Shown piece by piece: positions 14,891-17,637 of a stretch of 17,637 bases of DNA. The notes under the pieces are model-generated. The model saw only the letters and a list, made by a program, of their open reading frames with translations. It did not search any database and was not told the DNA's origin. The stretch covers positions 315 through 17,951 of the forward strand of contig DKEN01000007.1 of assembly GCA_002452515.1 (NCBI GenBank). The letters are read 5' to 3'. The first letter of the stretch is position 1. Each line of letters starts with the position of its first letter. Made by a program: the position numbers and the translations under genes. Source of the stretch: Spartobacteria bacterium UBA6821. GTDB lineage: Bacteria; Verrucomicrobiota; Verrucomicrobiia; Chthoniobacterales; UBA6821.

Positions 14891-16116
14891 TTCAGTGACA
14901 GGGGAGCTGGGGCGGCGTGGAAGAGTGAGGGAGAGGGATTTCCATAGGCTGATCCCGTGGAGAGGGTGTTGGAGGTAGCAGGAGAGGTGCTTGTCGATAG
15001 AGGTGTCGCGGGGGAATTTGTCTCCTGACTCGGAGAGGGGTCGGGGATTGGAGTCGGTGAAACACTTGGCGCAGAAGTAGTGGCCGTCGGTGAGAAGAGC
15101 AGATCGACCCGTGCCTTGCGCAGATAGACAGCTTGGCTGACATCGCCCGTGACACGATGGAGGGTGAGGATCACGGAGTTATCTCCATTTTTCCAAAGTC
15201 CCGCAGGGATGAGCAAGGAGGCGGGATGCCAGCCGGCTATTTGCAGACGCCCCGAGCTGGAAAGCAGCGCGTTGGGAGCGTTCAGGGAGAACGGTGCATC
15301 CCCCAGTGCTCCCAGCGATTCGCCATTCACGCTTACCTCAATCTGTGACTCGGGATCGAGTCCAGCGATTTCGGTCTGAAGCAGGCTCCCTTGCGGCGTG
15401 GCGGCAAGAGGGATGATGAACTCCATTTCCCCGCCGGCATCAGCCGCGGTGAGTTGCTTCGGCGCGGTGGAGAGTTCTGCGTGAATGACCTGACCATCAG
15501 CGCGGTCGCCGCTCGGCAGAGTTTCGTCGGCACCGGAGACTTCGCTTGTCGTGAGAGTGGGTTCATTTTCCCCAAGAATAGCGGGACTAAAATCAGCCCC
15601 AAGGGCGGCAATGCTCAGTTCTCTTGCAGGACGGAGGGTTACGGAGATGATTCGTGAAAATCGTCCGGCGTAGCTGATGTGAAGCGTCCCGCCGTCGAGG
15701 GCCTGGGATTGGTTGATCAGCAGGGTGCGGGCGTTCAGGCCCAGGGCAATACCGGTTTCTCCAAGTCCGGCACTGAGGAGAATGCTCTCTCCCTCCTTAG
15801 GTTGCCATTCTACGACCGGACCACCATCGCCATTGTCTTGAAAAACCACCGTGAGGGCAAAGCCCCCAATATCATCCTGTGAGGCGAGTGCCGGGACGGG
15901 GATATCAACGGTGTCTGATGCCGATTGGATGACCACGGAACCCGTTTCCCAAGATGGTGAGATCTGTTGAATCACCTTAGGCTGAAGGGTCACGGTGAGA
16001 GGTTGAAAGGTATCAGTTGCAGCCTCAAGGGAAGCCTGGAGCAGAAACAGCAAAGCCACGATTCCGAGCCCGGCGATGGCTCGGAATGGTTTGTTGAATG
16101 GTGTCAGGGGATTCAT
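14887..16116 (-). CDS. Exported protein of unknown function at head of the T2SS gene run
   Basis: 409 residues from ATG 16116. A signal peptide (hydrophobic AIAGLGIVALLFLLQASLEA, ~13-32) precedes a long beta-rich region. The segment IEVSVNGESLGALGDAPFSL followed by LLIPAGLWKNGDNSVILTLHRV (about 258-320) resembles jelly-roll carbohydrate-binding or BcsB-like modules: a VNG turn, then P-x-G-x-W/L-x-x-G-x-N. Residues 342-409 are a Ser/Thr/Pro-rich tail (TPIPDPSPSQ), flexible or glycosylated. There is no Cys lipobox. It lies 93 bases before gspG on the same strand and diverges from gspF, so it is probably co-transcribed with the secretion genes. Either a periplasmic/cell-surface accessory or an exported substrate fits. 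I do not recognise a family. An in-frame start further upstream (codon at 16191) lacks a good signal peptide. Confidence 0.75.
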   Translation of the reverse strand: MNPLTPFNKPFRAIAGLGIVALLFLLQASLEAATDTFQPLTVTLQPKVIQQISPSWETGSVVIQSASDTVDIPVPALASQDDIGGFALTVVFQDNGDGGPVVEWQPKEGESILLSAGLGETGIALGLNARTLLINQSQALDGGTLHISYAGRFSRIISVTLRPARELSIAALGADFSPAILGENEPTLTTSEVSGADETLPSGDRADGQVIHAELSTAPKQLTAADAGGEMEFIIPLAATPQGSLLQTEIAGLDPESQIEVSVNGESLGALGDAPFSLNAPNALLSSSGRLQIAGWHPASLLIPAGLWKNGDNSVILTLHRVTGDVSQAVYLRKARVDLLFSPTATTSAPSVSPTPIPDPSPSQETNSPATPLSTSTSPATSNTLSTGSAYGNPSPSLFHAAPAPLSLK

Positions 16117-16191
16117 CAGCTTGCTTGCAGGAGTGCTTTTCTTAGCCGTAGCATCTCCACTAAGGAAGGGCAAAACGCAACGGATGTGCAA

Positions 16192-16216
16192 ATGCCCCTT
16201 TTCTAAGGACGGGCAT
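16192..16216. promoter_or_regulatory. Inverted repeat in divergent gspF region
   Basis: Arms ATGCCC (16192-16197) and GGGCAT (16211-16216) are separated by 13 bases, 23 bases before the gspF ATG. The 122-base region between the divergent gspF and exported-protein genes must hold both promoters, so this could be an operator or a leader hairpin. Chance cannot be excluded for 6-base arms. Confidence 0.25.
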
Positions 16217-16238
16217 CCCTTTAAGAATCTTCAGGCCT

Positions 16239-17498
16239 ATGCCTTTTTTTTCCTTCAGAGCCTTGGACGCCGCCGGACGCACCGAAACGGGGCGTTTGGA
16301 GGCATTGTCCGGTTCCGATGCCTACCGGAAACTCCGTGAACGCGGACTGCAGCCCGTGGCGGTGACTCCAGAGGGGGAGGTTGCTGGTCCCGGTAAGAAA
16401 ACTGGAAAGAAATCCTCCGAGCAGGGTTCAGCGGTCATGAGTGGAGCTGCTCTTCCCAAGCTGACCTCCACCCAGTTGCTCTTCTTTACCGAGGAGTTGG
16501 CGGAGTTGCTTGATGCCGGCCTTCAGTTGGAAGGGGCGCTCAAAGTAATCGAGCAGAGGCAGGAACGTACGCCGGTGAAGGCGGTGGCCGCCACGCTGCG
16601 CCAGCAGGTGAGGGAGGGGGTCGGCTTTTCCAAGGCGTTGCGCAACTGCGGTGCCTCCTTTGACCCGCTCTATTGCAATCTTGTCGTGGCTGGAGAGGCG
16701 GGCGGCGTGCTCCCTCAGATCCTGCGCCGTCAGTGCGCCCATCTGGAGATGGTGGGGGAGTTGAGCAAAAAGGTCACCTCCGCACTCGTCTATCCCTCCA
16801 TCGTCTTCACCTCGGCCATTGTGCTGATGTTCATCTTCCTGACCTTTCTCGTTCCGCAGCTCTCCGTGCTGCTTGGGAAATCAGGTCAGAAACTCCCCGC
16901 CATCACCTCCGCGTTGATCTCGGTGAGTCTCTTCTGCGGGCACTGGTGGTGGGCGATTCTGGCCGTGATCGGGGCGATTGTCACCGGGGCGCGTCTGTTT
17001 GTGGCGACTCCTGGTGGTCGGTCTTGGTGGGATCGGTTTCAACTTGAGATTCCGGTGATCGGCCCTGTGCTGAAAGCCCGTTTCCATGCCGAGGTGATGC
17101 AGAACCTCTCCACACTTGTCTCCAACGGGGTGACGATGCTCTCCGCCATGGAACTAATGCGGGGAGCCACCGGGAATGTCTATCTGCGCGGATTGCTCGA
17201 TCAACTGACAGACAAGGTGAGGGAGGGAAGCTCGATTGCCTCCGCTATGAGACGCACTGGATTCTTTCCCCCTGTGTTGCTGGACATCCTGGCGGTGGGC
17301 GAGCAGACGGGCGACCTCGCGGGAGCCCTCGCCCGTGCCGCGAAACGCTATGACCGCGAACTCTCCTCACGCATTCAATACCTCACGACCCTTATCCAGC
17401 CTGCGGTGATTTTGATCGTGGCGATCTTTGTAGGGGTGGTCGCCTATTCCATGATCGCCGGCATCCTCACGAGTGTAAATGCGCTGAAGGCGCATTAA
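16239..17498 (+). CDS. gspF: GspF, T2SS inner-membrane platform protein
   Basis: 419 residues, full length. It begins MPFFSFRALDAAGRTETGRL, the family N-terminus. Two T2SF domains (about 78-206 and 281-405) are each followed by or contain membrane helices: ~183-208 (LVYPSIVFTSAIVLMFIFL), ~236-255 (WWWAILAVIGAIVTGARLFV) and 385-410 (IQPAVILIVAIFVGVVAYSM). The duplicated helical motifs include F-x-E-L-A-x-L-L-x-A-G-x-x-L in the first half and V-G-E-Q-T-G-x-L in the second. GspF is the polytopic platform that contacts GspE and GspL and helps extrude the pseudopilus. It is divergent from the main gsp run. PilC is the main alternative, but the surrounding pseudopilin and secretin genes make GspF the fitting name. 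Confidence 0.95.
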   Translation: MPFFSFRALDAAGRTETGRLEALSGSDAYRKLRERGLQPVAVTPEGEVAGPGKKTGKKSSEQGSAVMSGAALPKLTSTQLLFFTEELAELLDAGLQLEGALKVIEQRQERTPVKAVAATLRQQVREGVGFSKALRNCGASFDPLYCNLVVAGEAGGVLPQILRRQCAHLEMVGELSKKVTSALVYPSIVFTSAIVLMFIFLTFLVPQLSVLLGKSGQKLPAITSALISVSLFCGHWWWAILAVIGAIVTGARLFVATPGGRSWWDRFQLEIPVIGPVLKARFHAEVMQNLSTLVSNGVTMLSAMELMRGATGNVYLRGLLDQLTDKVREGSSIASAMRRTGFFPPVLLDILAVGEQTGDLAGALARAAKRYDRELSSRIQYLTTLIQPAVILIVAIFVGVVAYSMIAGILTSVNALKAH

Positions 17499-17565
17499 GG
17501 CTAAGGCACTCTAGGGAAGCAGAGGAATTTTTTCATGAAACGGGTGAGTTAATCATTGAATTAAA

Positions 17566-17592
17566 TTGACGACCATAAAGATCGTTTATAAA
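17566..17592 (+). promoter_or_regulatory. Possible promoter for a gene beyond the window
   Basis: TTGACG (17566-17571) and TATAAA (17587-17592) are separated by 15 bases, short of the ideal 17, in the AT-rich non-coding stretch 17499-17637 after gspF. No ORF start belonging to it is visible before the window ends. Confidence 0.3.
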
Positions 17593-17637
17593 GATTATTC
17601 TCCTTTATCGAAAATGAATTGTGACGAAATTGTAACA

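Noticed and set aside
4271..17498. Type IV pilus instead of T2SS
   Set aside because: GspK-type and GspG-type pseudopilins, together with L, M and D, are present, while pilT, pilM and pilin-specific genes are absent.
17509..17533. Possible intrinsic terminator after gspF
   Set aside because: CTCT/AGAG forms only a 4-bp stem before a run of six T, too weak to call.

Overview
The window looks like chromosomal DNA of a Gram-negative bacterium, most likely of the Verrucomicrobiota/PVC group. This placement is an inference from protein sequence style and gene content, not from a marker gene. Support comes from a TolB-Pal envelope pair, a type II secretion system (T2SS) with secretin and pseudopilins, moderately high GC, and a T2SS gene order unlike the proteobacterial gspC-to-gspO order. 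No RNA gene, CRISPR array, insertion sequence or phage gene was seen.

Layout. Positions 1-3414, plus strand: the 3' part of tolB, then pal (outer-membrane lipoprotein), a DegT/DnrJ/EryC1-type PLP aminotransferase, and hisF (histidine biosynthesis). Positions 3428-6037, minus strand: gspE (the T2SS ATPase), overlapping a YfcE-type metallophosphoesterase, overlapping a small DUF697-like membrane protein. Positions 6324-6971, plus strand: a solitary exported protein of unknown function. Positions 16116-6998, minus strand: a long T2SS gene run in the order exported unknown protein, gspG, gspH, gspI, gspJ, gspK, gspL, gspM, a GspC-position protein, gspD. From gspI to gspD every junction is a 4-nt stop/start overlap (ATGA or TTGA). 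Positions 16239-17498, plus strand: gspF, divergent from the long run. The last ~140 bases are AT-rich and non-coding, with a possible promoter.

How the genes work together. GspE (ATPase), GspF (inner-membrane platform), GspL and GspM (coupling proteins) would drive assembly of a pseudopilus made of GspG (major) and GspH, I, J, K (minor). The pseudopilus pushes folded periplasmic proteins through the GspD secretin. The 225-residue protein encoded just before gspD sits where a GspC clamp protein would be expected. The prepilin peptidase (gspO) and a recognisable pilotin are not in the window. The exported 409-residue protein at the head of the run and the 215-residue exported protein between the two gsp blocks are the least explained genes and the best candidates for lineage-specific T2SS components or substrates.

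Outside the genes, the clearest unexplained signal is a short repeat family with core GGAAACGCTGA-N2-AAATC. It has two good copies, one weaker copy and one internally deleted copy in intergenic DNA around the gsp blocks, and its consensus can fold into a small hairpin. I did not find a wholly new system. The novelty lies in the rearranged, tightly coupled T2SS locus, its unknown exported proteins and this repeat.
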